DNA of 23,155 bases, from IMG/VR virus record IMGVR_UViG_3300044716_001482, positions 1 to 23,155 of that record; one strand, written 5' to 3'. The number at the start of each line of letters is the position of its first letter. The stretch's first letter is position 1. This DNA is from a virus. Positions 14,960 to 22,588 of this stretch are shown here, piece after piece. The notes below the pieces were generated by a model. The model had not been told where the DNA came from. It made no database searches and worked only from the letters and a program-made list of their open reading frames with translations. The position numbers and the translations under genes are program-made.

Positions 14960-15567
14960 TGAAACAAGTATTAATTGAAACCCAAGCGTTTCAGGTTAAT
15001 CCTGTTCAATTAACTGAAGGTACTAAATCTCCAGCAGGCAACCCCATTGTAGAAGGTATTTTAGCTACGGCTGAAGTTAAAAACGGAAACGGCCGTTACT
15101 ACAAAAAAGATCTATGGCAACGCGAAATAGATAGATACATGGAAGTTGTTAAAGAAAACAGAGCAACAGGTGAGCTAGACCATCCAGACTCCTCTATCAT
15201 CAATCTTAAAAACGTATCTCATATTATCCGAAGTATCTTTTGGGATGGAGACCACGTAGTAGGAAAGATAGAAATACTACCAACTGTTTCAGGTAATATT
15301 TTAAAAGCATTAATTGAAAATAATGTTCAAGTAGGTGTTTCTTCTCGCGGTATGGGTTCTTTAAAACAAATGAGTGAAGGTACACTAGAGGTACAAGACG
15401 ACTTTGAACTTCTATGTTGGGATTTTGTTTCTACACCTTCCAATCCAGGTTCATATATGCACTTAGTGCGCGAAGGAAAAGAATACAACACAAGTAACCA
15501 TTACAGTAAAGCAAGTGGAATTTTAACAGAAATTCTATGCGCTAAGGGCACCTGCCCTATTATATAA
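14959..15567 (+). CDS. 21: Prohead maturation protease (T4 gp21-like)
   Basis: This 202-residue serine protease cleaves scaffold, core and capsid proteins during head maturation. Catalytic features are GELDHPD (residues 71-77, His75), GVSSRGMGSL (126-135, Ser128 or 129) and the acidic stretch VQDDFELLCWDFVSTPSNPG (145-164), which supplies the third residue. NGRYYKKDLW (44-53) and the strand VVGKIEIL are typical of the family. LTE|G at 18-21 is a probable self-processing site. Length is close to T4 gp21 (212). The last residues ILCAKGTCPII with two cysteines are unusual. It precedes the scaffold gene as in T4, but a strong terminator lies between them. Confidence 0.93.
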   Translation: MKQVLIETQAFQVNPVQLTEGTKSPAGNPIVEGILATAEVKNGNGRYYKKDLWQREIDRYMEVVKENRATGELDHPDSSIINLKNVSHIIRSIFWDGDHVVGKIEILPTVSGNILKALIENNVQVGVSSRGMGSLKQMSEGTLEVQDDFELLCWDFVSTPSNPGSYMHLVREGKEYNTSNHYSKASGILTEILCAKGTCPII

Positions 15568-15592
15568 ATTTCCCTAGGGCGCTACCTTGGGT

Positions 15593-15618
15593 GGGGAAAC
15601 GCAAGTTTCCCCTTTTTT
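15593..15618 (+). terminator. Strong rho-independent terminator after protease gene
   Basis: A perfect 8-bp stem GGGGAAAC (15593-15600) and GTTTCCCC (15605-15612) with a GCAA tetraloop is followed by six T (15613-15618). It lies 25 bases after the gp21 stop. Confidence 0.93.
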
Positions 15619-15633
15619 ATCTTTGAATAATCC

Positions 15634-15718
15634 ATACATATGTATAGACATAATATGCTATCCTTATATAGCATTTACAAATATATAAATTCCGATTACG
15701 GTTGAATAAATAACCGTA
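15634..15718. promoter_or_regulatory. Palindrome and two hairpins upstream of scaffold gene
   Basis: Three dyad symmetries lie in the 181-base gp21-gp22 gap, after the terminator. They are the palindrome ATACATATGTAT (15634-15645), the hairpin ATGCTAT/ATAGCAT (15655-15661 with 15668-15674) and the hairpin TACGGTT/AACCGTA (15697-15703 with 15712-15718). The last has loop gaataaat. Between them is AATATATAAATTCC. No ATATTTATA box is here, so the scaffold/capsid promoter or a 5' leader structure probably uses these elements; their role is not established. Confidence 0.5.
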
Positions 15719-15748
15719 CCCCCCAAATCAAATTTTGTGGATAAAACA

Positions 15749-16972
15749 ATGGCGAATAGAAACCTATTGAAAGAAGCTATTGCTGATGCTAAATCTGTTA
15801 AAGAAGCAGCCATCGCAAATGCTAAAGCCGCTCTTGAGGAAGCTTTTACACCATACCTAAAGGAAAAATTTTCTGCCAAATTAGCAGAAATGGAAACCGA
15901 AGAAGGTATGTATTATGAAGACGACAAAGAGATGGAAGAAAACTACAGCGAAGGAGAAGTAGAAGAAATGTCAAACTATACCGAAGAAAAACGTACTGAA
16001 AAGATGCGTGAAAAACCTGAAGTAGAAGAGATGGATCTTGACGAACTTTTAGCTGAACTCGATGAGGAAATGAGTAAAGAAAAAGAAATGGAAGAAACTT
16101 TAAACGAAGCTGAAGAAGAAACCGAAGAGGAAGAATCTGAAGAAGTTGAAGGTGAAGAGGACGATGAAATCGACCTTGAAGACATGACTGAAGACGAGCT
16201 TAAAGACTTAATCGAAGACGTAATCGCAGACATGGTTAGAGCTGGTGAGCTCGAAGCCGGTGAAAAATTCGAAGACGAAGAAGACGACGAAGACGACGAA
16301 GAAATCGATTTTGAAGAAGAAGACGAAGAAGAAATAGTATCTGAAAGAAAGCACTACGGTGGTAGTAAAGAGAATATTCCTTCTGCTAAGCGTGGTAAAA
16401 TTAAAAAAGACACCGCTGAAGAAGAAGGCATTGCTGACTATGAAAGATCTAAGAAAAAGATGGACGAAGGAGTAATAGATAAGTTAAAAGATCTTTACAC
16501 TGATAAAGAATTACTTTCTAAAATCATTACTATTGACGGTGAAAAAGTATCTATTCAAGATCTTATTAATTTAGTAAAATCAGGAGCTCCGGCTCGTGAA
16601 GGTATGAATAGAACTGAAGACGAAATGGATGAAATGAAGAAAGAAATTGAAGAATTAGCTTCAACACTTTCTGAAACTAAACTTTTAAACGCTAAACTTC
16701 TTTATACTAACAAAATCTTCAGAGCTAAGAATTTAAACGAAACACAAAAAGTAAAGGTATTGGAAGCTTTTGATAAAGCTGCTTCCGTAAGAGATGCTAA
16801 ACTTATCTACGAGACATTAACCACAGTTAAGGAAACTAAAACTGCTGTTACTGAATCAATGAGAGGTATGGCCTCAAAAGCGGCAGGTATGGCTCCAGAA
16901 AAGAAACCAATCCTTGAGGTAAACGATCAATTCGCTAGATGGCAAATCTTAGCGGGTATCAAAAGAAATTAA
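15749..16972 (+). CDS. 22: Prohead scaffold/core protein (T4 gp22-like)
   Basis: I chose the ATG at 15749; an in-frame GTG at 15737 would add four residues. The 407-residue scaffold has an N-terminal helix MANRNLLKEAIADAKSV with LKE|A at residues 7-10. A very acidic central region follows (residues about 50-205, dominated by Glu/Asp with LNE|A in the middle). The C-terminal half has DLYTDKELLSKIITIDGEKV and a coiled coil (EMKKEIEELASTLSETKLL). It ends with FARWQILAGIKRN, like the conserved end of T4-type gp22. It builds the core around which gp23 assembles and is then degraded by gp21. It is much longer than T4 gp22 (269) because of the acidic stretch. The capsid gene follows 24 bases later, with no promoter or terminator between. 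Confidence 0.88.
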   Translation: MANRNLLKEAIADAKSVKEAAIANAKAALEEAFTPYLKEKFSAKLAEMETEEGMYYEDDKEMEENYSEGEVEEMSNYTEEKRTEKMREKPEVEEMDLDELLAELDEEMSKEKEMEETLNEAEEETEEEESEEVEGEEDDEIDLEDMTEDELKDLIEDVIADMVRAGELEAGEKFEDEEDDEDDEEIDFEEEDEEEIVSERKHYGGSKENIPSAKRGKIKKDTAEEEGIADYERSKKKMDEGVIDKLKDLYTDKELLSKIITIDGEKVSIQDLINLVKSGAPAREGMNRTEDEMDEMKKEIEELASTLSETKLLNAKLLYTNKIFRAKNLNETQKVKVLEAFDKAASVRDAKLIYETLTTVKETKTAVTESMRGMASKAAGMAPEKKPILEVNDQFARWQILAGIKRN

Positions 16973-16996
16973 TAAACAAAAAACCCCTGTAATAAT

Positions 16997-18763
16997 ATGT
17001 CACAAGTACAACAATTACTCGAGTCTGCAGCTTCCGGTTGGAAGAATATGCAGTCTGACGCGGCTAAATTAGCTGCAAAATGGGATAGGACAGGTTTACT
17101 TGAAGGACTCCGTACGGAGACCGACAAGAACAACATGTCTTTAATCCTAGAAAACCAAGCCAAGCAACTAGTAGTAGAGCAATCTTCTGTAGGTGGTGGT
17201 TCAGGTTTCGGTAACTTCACAGTCGGCACAGGTGCCGAATGGGCTGGTATCGCTCTTCCATTAGTACGTAAGGTATTCGGTCAAATCGCTGCTAAAGAAT
17301 TCGTTTCTGTACAGCCTATGAACCTACCTTCCGGTCTTGTATTCTTTTTAGACTTCCAATACGGAACTACTAAGAATCCATTCTCTACTGGAAAATCACT
17401 CTATGGTAACACTGGTTCAGCTAATGGTAACTACCCATTCTCTACAAACCCTAATAACTTAGGTGAGAATAACAACGGTGGTCTATACGGTGCTGGAAGG
17501 TTTACCTATTCAACTAACCAATTCTCATCTTCATTACTAGGTCTTATATCTGGTTCGTCTGCAGCTCCTGCAAATGCTTCCACTGGTAGTCTTACAACCG
17601 CTACTTGGGCAGAATTAAATTTTGATTCAGATATGTCAGCCTCTATTGTTGGTGGTACAGTACTGAAAGCTACTATTTCTGCTTCTGCATTATCTAGCTA
17701 CGATGCTGATGCTGTAAGAGGATTTGTATTAGTATCAGGTTCAGCTACAACTGAGACTGGAGTAAATGGTTTAACTGTAGCTACTGCATTACCACAATTT
17801 ACTACTTTAGATTACACTAACCAAAGAATTTCTTTCTTCTTTACTGCTTCCGCAGCTGTTATTGCAGCAACCGGTTCTTACACTGCGTTTTACAATAAGG
17901 CAACTACAATGAGCCCATACAACGTAGGTGATTTCGAAGCTGGAAACGCATTCGCTGCTCCCAACGCTGAAAGCTCAACTGAAATTGTAATTCCAGAAAT
18001 CAACATCCAACTTCAGTCACAAGCAATTGTTGCTAAGACTAAGAAGTTAAAGGCTGTTTGGACTCCAGAATTCGCCCAAGATCTTAATGCCTACCAGGCA
18101 CTTGACGCAGAAGCTGAAGTAACAAACATCATGAGCGAGTACATTTCTCTTGAAATCGACCTTGAAATTCTTGACATGTTGATCGAAGACGCAGCTGCTG
18201 GTACTGAGTACTGGACTGTATTGAACAACGGTGTTTACAATCCTAGTAATACTAACGGATTTGATTTCCCAACTTCAAGTACAATGACCGGTTACTACAA
18301 TACTCAAGGCCAGTGGTTCCAAACCCTTGGTACTAAGATGCAGAAACTTTCTAACAAGATTCACCAGTTAACCCTTCGTGGTGGTGCAAACTTCTTAGTA
18401 TGTTCCCCAACTGTAGCTACAGTAATTGAATCAATCCCAGGATTCGCTTCAAACTCTGATGGCTCTGCAGACAAAATGGAATACGCGTTTGGTGTACAGA
18501 AAGCTGGTCAATTGAACAGCCGCTATACAGTTTACAAGAATCCTTACATGACTGAAAACACGATCCTTATGGGATTCCGTGGTACTCAGTTCTTGGAGGC
18601 CGGTGCTGTATTTGCTCCTTACATTCCTTTGATCATGACTCCTCTTATCTACGATCCCGATACCTTCACTCCAAGAAAAGGTCTCTTGACTCGCTACGCT
18701 AAGAAGATGCTACGTCCCGAATTTTATGGTAAAATCTTCGTTTCTGGTCTTAACAGCCTCTAA
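16997..18763 (+). CDS. 23: Major capsid protein (T4 gp23-like)
   Basis: This 588-residue shell protein shows the T4-type layout. There is an N-terminal helical propeptide (residues 1-60, WKNMQSDAAKLAAKWDRTGL, then SLILENQAKQLVVEQ). TGAEWAGIALPLVRKVFGQI with AAKEFVSVQPMNLPSG follows at about 79-112, then a Ser/Thr/Gly-rich insertion at about 165-310, then the conserved C-terminal core. The core includes IPEINIQLQSQAIVAKTKKL, KAVWTPEFAQDLNAYQALDA and the C-terminal RKGLLTRYAKKMLRPEFYG. Cleavage by gp21 could occur at VVE61 (same place as T4 Glu65) or LLE36|G37. T4 gp23 is 521 residues; the insertion explains the extra length. Codons in the core favour C/G-ending synonyms more than neighbouring genes, typical of high expression. 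A terminator follows 27 bases after the stop. Confidence 0.96.
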   Translation: MSQVQQLLESAASGWKNMQSDAAKLAAKWDRTGLLEGLRTETDKNNMSLILENQAKQLVVEQSSVGGGSGFGNFTVGTGAEWAGIALPLVRKVFGQIAAKEFVSVQPMNLPSGLVFFLDFQYGTTKNPFSTGKSLYGNTGSANGNYPFSTNPNNLGENNNGGLYGAGRFTYSTNQFSSSLLGLISGSSAAPANASTGSLTTATWAELNFDSDMSASIVGGTVLKATISASALSSYDADAVRGFVLVSGSATTETGVNGLTVATALPQFTTLDYTNQRISFFFTASAAVIAATGSYTAFYNKATTMSPYNVGDFEAGNAFAAPNAESSTEIVIPEINIQLQSQAIVAKTKKLKAVWTPEFAQDLNAYQALDAEAEVTNIMSEYISLEIDLEILDMLIEDAAAGTEYWTVLNNGVYNPSNTNGFDFPTSSTMTGYYNTQGQWFQTLGTKMQKLSNKIHQLTLRGGANFLVCSPTVATVIESIPGFASNSDGSADKMEYAFGVQKAGQLNSRYTVYKNPYMTENTILMGFRGTQFLEAGAVFAPYIPLIMTPLIYDPDTFTPRKGLLTRYAKKMLRPEFYGKIFVSGLNSL

Positions 18764-18789
18764 ACTAGAATAACCTAAAGTTAAATATT

Positions 18790-18818
18790 GAGCCCCGCGA
18801 AAGCGGGGCTCTCTTATT
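18790..18818 (+). terminator. Terminator after major capsid gene
   Basis: A perfect 9-bp stem (GAGCCCCGC, 18790-18798, with GCGGGGCTC, 18803-18811) with a GAAA tetraloop is followed by a short T-rich tail (tcttattt). It is the most GC-rich hairpin in the window. Confidence 0.9.
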
Positions 18819-18820
18819 TA

Positions 18821-18829
18821 ATATTTATA
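18821..18829 (+). promoter_or_regulatory. Late-promoter-like box ATATTTATA before phoH
   Basis: ATATTTATA lies 10 bases after the capsid terminator stem and 35 bases before the phoH ATG at 18865, so it can restart transcription after the capsid unit. Confidence 0.6.
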
Positions 18830-18864
18830 CACGGTAATTATTTATTTAACTTATTAATTAATAT

Positions 18865-19596
18865 ATGGCTTCACACCATCACGAAGATTCAATCTTCCAG
18901 GAAAAACGCAAACCCAAAACACCAATCAAATTTAAAACAGAACTAAATTTAGAACAAAAAGAAGCCAAAGCAAAAATATTACAACACACAGTTACGTTAT
19001 TAGCCGGTTCAGCTGGCTCAGGTAAAACATTTTTAGCGTGTCAAATAGCACTAGAGAAGCTATTTATGAAAGAAGCTGAAAAAATAATCATTACAAGACC
19101 TACCGTATCAAAAGAGGAAATAGGATTTCTACCAGGTGATCTACGCGAAAAAATGGATCCGTGGGTCCAACCCATATACCAAAACATGTATGCTCTATAT
19201 GATAAGGTTAAAGTAGAACAATTTATACAAGCAGGCCAAATTGAAATAGTACCTTTATCATTTATGCGAGGTCGCACTTTTTTAGATTCAATAGTGATAG
19301 TGGACGAGGCACAAAACGTAACACACGAGCAAATGGAAATGATTGTAACACGATTAGGTTTACGCAGTAAAATGATCATTTGTGGAGACGATAACCAAGT
19401 GGATTTAAAATCCAAGCGCGAATCCGGTTTTAGGTTTTTATATACGGGTGCTAAAAAGATAAAAGATCTTTGCGCTATATCCCTTAAAACAAATCATCGC
19501 CACCCAATCGTAGAAGATCTCGTTTCATATTATGAAGAGGCAGCATACCAAGGTATATCATTGGGCACATCTGGTTCAAACGGAAGGAAGAGTTAA
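18865..19596 (+). CDS. phoH: PhoH-like ATPase
   Basis: This 243-residue P-loop ATPase has LLAGSAGSGKTFLACQIAL (residues 45-63, Walker A) and KIIITRPTV (73-81). EIGFLPGDLREKMDPWVQPI (85-104) is a PhoH signature. PLSFMRGRTFLDSIVIVDEA (130-149) holds Walker B with Asp147/Glu148, followed by NVTHEQMEMIVTRLG, and ICGDDNQVD (about 185-193) acts as the sensor. PhoH proteins are cytoplasmic ATPases related to the helicase domain of RecD, often found in marine and environmental phages; the phage function is unsettled. The N-terminus has a short His patch (MASHHHEDS). It sits alone between the capsid terminator and a second box in front of the neck genes, so it may be an independent unit. T4 itself lacks this gene. 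Confidence 0.92.
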   Translation: MASHHHEDSIFQEKRKPKTPIKFKTELNLEQKEAKAKILQHTVTLLAGSAGSGKTFLACQIALEKLFMKEAEKIIITRPTVSKEEIGFLPGDLREKMDPWVQPIYQNMYALYDKVKVEQFIQAGQIEIVPLSFMRGRTFLDSIVIVDEAQNVTHEQMEMIVTRLGLRSKMIICGDDNQVDLKSKRESGFRFLYTGAKKIKDLCAISLKTNHRHPIVEDLVSYYEEAAYQGISLGTSGSNGRKS

Positions 19597-19606
19597 ACCT
19601 TCTTAC

Positions 19607-19616
19607 ATATTTATAA
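19607..19616 (+). promoter_or_regulatory. Late-promoter-like box ATATTTATAA before neck genes
   Basis: ATATTTATAA ends nine bases before the ATG at 19626, in the 29-base gap after phoH. A start site about six bases past the box would leave only a few bases of leader. Confidence 0.55.
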
Positions 19617-19625
19617 CGAAAACGT

Positions 19626-20840
19626 ATGGCAAACATTCCAATTTGGCCTGGGTCCTCTTCATTTGCTGCCGTATCAGCCTCATTTTATAATACTCCATCA
19701 ACAGGTAGTTCACCTACTTCATTTGGGTTTTATGATAATGACTCTGCTTTTAAAACAGACGCAAATAAGGTAGCTAATTTTTGTTCTAGGCGTTTAGGAT
19801 ATCCTATTGAAAACGTAGAACTACAGGATTTAAACTTTTGGACTGCCTTTGAGGAAGCAACAACTATCTATGGTAACGAATTATATGCTTACCAAATTAG
19901 AGAAAACATGCTTAACTTGGAGGGTTTACCTATATCTACCCCCACATTAAACAATACTCAAATTACCCCTAATATGGGTAATATTATCCGTATCTCAGAA
20001 CAATATGGAGAGACAGCCGGGGTAGGAGGAAATACCAATTGGTATTCAGGTTCGGTTATTTTAACTGGCTCAGTTCAGGATTATGATTTAGATGTTTGGG
20101 CCCAACAAAATGGCATTTCAGGAAGTAATTTAGAGATCCAAAACGTATTTTACCACGGTGTTCCCGCTTCAGCTACCTACTACTATGGAGGTGCTGTAGG
20201 TTTAGGATCAGGATTTGGTGGTTTCTTTGGCGCTTTAGGTGGTGTAGCAGGTGCGGGTGGTATAGGTTATTTACAGAACCCCCTAGCATACAACGTAGCG
20301 GCAATTCAGCAAGTAGAATTAGCGGATGAAATTCTTTTATCTGGTTATAGTTTTCAACTTATAAACAATAAGCTAAGAATATTCCCTTGCCCCACAGAAG
20401 GTGATACAGGAACTAATTACTATTTCCAATACCTACTTAAAAGCGAACGTTTAGGGAATTCATTAGTTTCCGGAAGTGGAGTTAGCGGTAGTGGATTAAT
20501 CACTAACGTCTCAAACGCTCCATATGGCAACCCAGTTTATTCTCAAATAAATTCAATAGGGCGTTCCTGGATTTTTGAATATACTTTAGCACTTTCAAAA
20601 GAAATGTTAGGGTATGTTCGCAACAAATATTCACAAATTCCGATTCCGGGTGCTGAAGTTACTTTAAACGGGGATACTTTAACCTCATCTGCAGCTACTG
20701 ATAAAGAGGCTTTAATAACAAGGTTAAGAGAATATTTCAATGAAACCTCTCGCCAATCCATGCTTGAAAGAAGATCATTAGAAGCAGATTTTTCTCAAAC
20801 TGAACTGAATAAAAGCCCAATGACAATCTTCATAGGATGA
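19626..20840 (+). CDS. 13: Neck / head-completion protein (T4 gp13-like)
   Basis: This 404-residue protein probably forms part of the neck that seals the filled head. The N-terminal region has VANFCSRRLGYPIENVELQD and LNFWTAFEEATTIYGNELYA (about 48-90). A Gly-rich loop (about 190-218) follows, then a core with VELADEILLSGYSFQLINNK. The conserved C-terminal block has WIFEYTLALSKEMLGYVRNK, IPIPGAEVTLNGDTL and ALITRLREYFNET. The last block is the part I recognise from gp13-type neck proteins of T4-like phages. It is longer than T4 gp13 (309), mainly through Gly/Ser-rich insertions. Order gp13-gp14-gp15 is kept in the three genes around it. The call is by context plus partial motif recognition; the exact T4 number could differ. 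Confidence 0.7.
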   Translation: MANIPIWPGSSSFAAVSASFYNTPSTGSSPTSFGFYDNDSAFKTDANKVANFCSRRLGYPIENVELQDLNFWTAFEEATTIYGNELYAYQIRENMLNLEGLPISTPTLNNTQITPNMGNIIRISEQYGETAGVGGNTNWYSGSVILTGSVQDYDLDVWAQQNGISGSNLEIQNVFYHGVPASATYYYGGAVGLGSGFGGFFGALGGVAGAGGIGYLQNPLAYNVAAIQQVELADEILLSGYSFQLINNKLRIFPCPTEGDTGTNYYFQYLLKSERLGNSLVSGSGVSGSGLITNVSNAPYGNPVYSQINSIGRSWIFEYTLALSKEMLGYVRNKYSQIPIPGAEVTLNGDTLTSSAATDKEALITRLREYFNETSRQSMLERRSLEADFSQTELNKSPMTIFIG

Positions 20841-21178
20841 TAAAGTTTGCTGATATATTAACTGAGATATTAAACACCTACGAGGTAGATGTTATAATAA
20901 AATCTAATAAAAACCAAAATATTAGCGATATATTGGATCAAATCCGTGCTCTAAGAAAGATCACCACGGTACGAAATATAACCCCACCAGACTATCCACA
21001 AAAAGAGAATATTGAATACACTCGTATTAATATTAAATTTTTAAGCAAAACAGGTAAACCAGAAGAAGATATAAAAGAATTTGAACAAGAAATTCTTACC
21101 TCAGATCAGGACGATAACCTAAAAATACTAGGGGTTATAGGAGCTAATTTTGATATAAATACTTTAAGACGTTTATAG
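20837..21178 (+). CDS. Small unknown protein with conserved leader
   Basis: This 113-residue protein begins MIKFADILTEI, closely matching the leaders at 2297 and 3243, though Ile follows LTE so a protease site is less certain. The body alternates strands and helices (YEVDVIIKSNKNQNISDILDQ, then EYTRINIKFLSKTG, then EEDIKEFEQEILTS) in a beta-alpha-beta-beta-alpha-beta order, like a small ferredoxin-like fold. No function is known to me. It overlaps gp13 by four bases and the next gene by one base, so it is produced with the neck proteins. Confidence 0.6.
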   Translation: MIKFADILTEILNTYEVDVIIKSNKNQNISDILDQIRALRKITTVRNITPPDYPQKENIEYTRINIKFLSKTGKPEEDIKEFEQEILTSDQDDNLKILGVIGANFDINTLRRL

Positions 21179-21714
21179 TGGCTTTATTTGGGCAAGCAAG
21201 AGACATCTCAATGTTTAGATACGTTAACCGTGAGTTGATGCATAACATCATCTCGCAACAGTGTGCTTTTTACCAATTGCAACTAAACGAAACAGCATTT
21301 AATATGTACGGGGAAGCTGCTGAAGATAAATACTATAATGGTCCTTTCCTTTTATACACATTAATAGATCTACCAGACCAAAATTTTCCAACAGGAGAAA
21401 TGGGTGTAGATTTTGATTGGAAACCCACATTCAGATTTTTAAGAGACGATTTAACAACCGGTTCTTTAGGGTATTCTAATCTAACAGAAGACATTGTTCC
21501 CCAAGTAGGTGATATAATCTTCTATCAAGAATCATATTACGAGATCACCAACATAAACGAGGCACAATATTTTGTAGGTAAAAACCCAGATTACCCTAAT
21601 AATCCTAATCCATTAGAAACAGATTTAGCAGAGTTTGGATATAATGTCTCCATTATATGCAGCACAATCTATGTTCCTGCTGATAAGGTCGGACTAAGTA
21701 AAGAAAGAACATAA
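21178..21714 (+). CDS. 14: Neck protein (T4 gp14-like)
   Basis: This 178-residue protein starts with GTG overlapping the previous TAG by one base (no in-frame ATG lies earlier in the ORF). It contains DISMFRYVNRELMHNIISQQ, then CAFYQLQLNETAFNMYGEAA (residues 9-48), FDWKPTFRFLRDD and the block VGDIIFYQESYYEITNINEA (about 112-131) with QYFVGK. The GDxIxF...YEIxxI...F.xG pattern also occurs in T4 gp14 (GDLIYF...FEINWVEP...YQLG), supporting a neck role. It is shorter than T4 gp14 (256), lacking the C-terminal extension. Order between gp13-like and gp15-like genes agrees. Confidence 0.72.
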   Translation: MALFGQARDISMFRYVNRELMHNIISQQCAFYQLQLNETAFNMYGEAAEDKYYNGPFLLYTLIDLPDQNFPTGEMGVDFDWKPTFRFLRDDLTTGSLGYSNLTEDIVPQVGDIIFYQESYYEITNINEAQYFVGKNPDYPNNPNPLETDLAEFGYNVSIICSTIYVPADKVGLSKERT

Positions 21715-22568
21715 TGCCACAATATAGAAAACCTACCCCTAAAACTCAGAAACAATTATCTGAGGAACAGCACGTACCTACTTACCCTCAATACGGGAAT
21801 CCTAATGCATCAGTTCCGGCAAGCAATAATAGGGGTACAAAAATTTCATGGGAAGGGGATGATGCCAAACTTTTTTCTATTGGTATTAAAGACATAGATG
21901 AGGCTGTAATGTATTATATGAAAAGTATAATTAAACCTTACGTTCTACAAAATGGTGAAAGAATAGAAGTACCTGTTATTTATGGTTCTCCTGAAAGATG
22001 GAAATCAGTTCAACGCGATGGGTATTACAAGGATAAAAACGGGGCTATAATGCTTCCTTTAATTATATTTAAAAGAGATAGTATTGAAAAAGTTAGAAGT
22101 TTTGGTAATAAATTAGATGCTAATACACCTAACAATTACCAAATCTTTGAAAAAAAATACACAGCTAGAAATGCTTATAATAGTTTTGATGTTTTAAATG
22201 GGATAAAACCACAAAAAGAATACTATGCTGTAGTTATACCTGATTTTGTTAATGTAACATACTCTTGTATTGTGTCTACCTATTATATAGAACAACTAAA
22301 TAAAATAGTTGAAGCTATCAATTATGCCTCTGACACATACTGGGGTGATCCCGACCGTTATAAATTCCGTATTAGTATTAATACAATTCAAACTCCAACC
22401 GAATTAGTACAAGACAGTTTACGTTCAGTAAAAGCCAATTTTTCACTGACTTTATACGGGCAAATAGCTCCGGATGTACCACAAAAAGATTTATCAGCTA
22501 TTAATAAGTTTTTTGATAAAACTAAAGCAATATTTTCTATAGAAACCGTATCTCAGTTACCTAAATAA
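21714..22568 (+). CDS. 15: Tail completion / sheath stabiliser protein (T4 gp15-like)
   Basis: This 284-residue protein has a disordered N-terminus (PTPKTQKQLSEEQHVPTYPQ, residues 7-26, then an Asn/Pro stretch). The fold starts at DIDEAVMYYMKSIIKPYVL, with ERIEVPVIYGSPERWKSVQR (about 82-101) and MLPLIIFKRD. YYAVVIPDFVNVTYSCIV is followed by YYIEQLNKIVEAINYASDTY (about 173-210) and SVKANFSLTLYGQIAP. The order VPVxYxSxExx, PxIxFxxxx, YxxxIxTxxxxQxxxIVExI and LxWSLTFEVNG-like is the one shown by T4 gp15, the hexamer capping the tail tube and sheath. Length is close to T4 gp15 (272). It overlaps gp14 by one base and ends in a weak terminator. Confidence 0.8.
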   Translation: MPQYRKPTPKTQKQLSEEQHVPTYPQYGNPNASVPASNNRGTKISWEGDDAKLFSIGIKDIDEAVMYYMKSIIKPYVLQNGERIEVPVIYGSPERWKSVQRDGYYKDKNGAIMLPLIIFKRDSIEKVRSFGNKLDANTPNNYQIFEKKYTARNAYNSFDVLNGIKPQKEYYAVVIPDFVNVTYSCIVSTYYIEQLNKIVEAINYASDTYWGDPDRYKFRISINTIQTPTELVQDSLRSVKANFSLTLYGQIAPDVPQKDLSAINKFFDKTKAIFSIETVSQLPK

Positions 22569-22587
22569 GACATTCGCCTTATTTTTT
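22563..22587 (+). terminator. Weak AT-rich terminator after gp15-like gene
   Basis: A 7-bp stem AAATAAG (22563-22569) with CTTATTT (22578-22584) spans the stop codon and is followed by T residues. It is AT-rich, so it may only attenuate. Confidence 0.5.
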
Positions 22588-22588
22588 A

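Noticed and set aside
15976-16233. Serine-rich ORF on the minus strand
   Set aside because: It is the antisense shadow of the Glu/Asp-rich scaffold region (GAA/GAC read backwards gives Ser codons). No start context or neighbours support it.
19041-19415. 124-codon minus-strand ORF
   Set aside because: It is antisense to the conserved phoH motifs, which explain the sequence fully.
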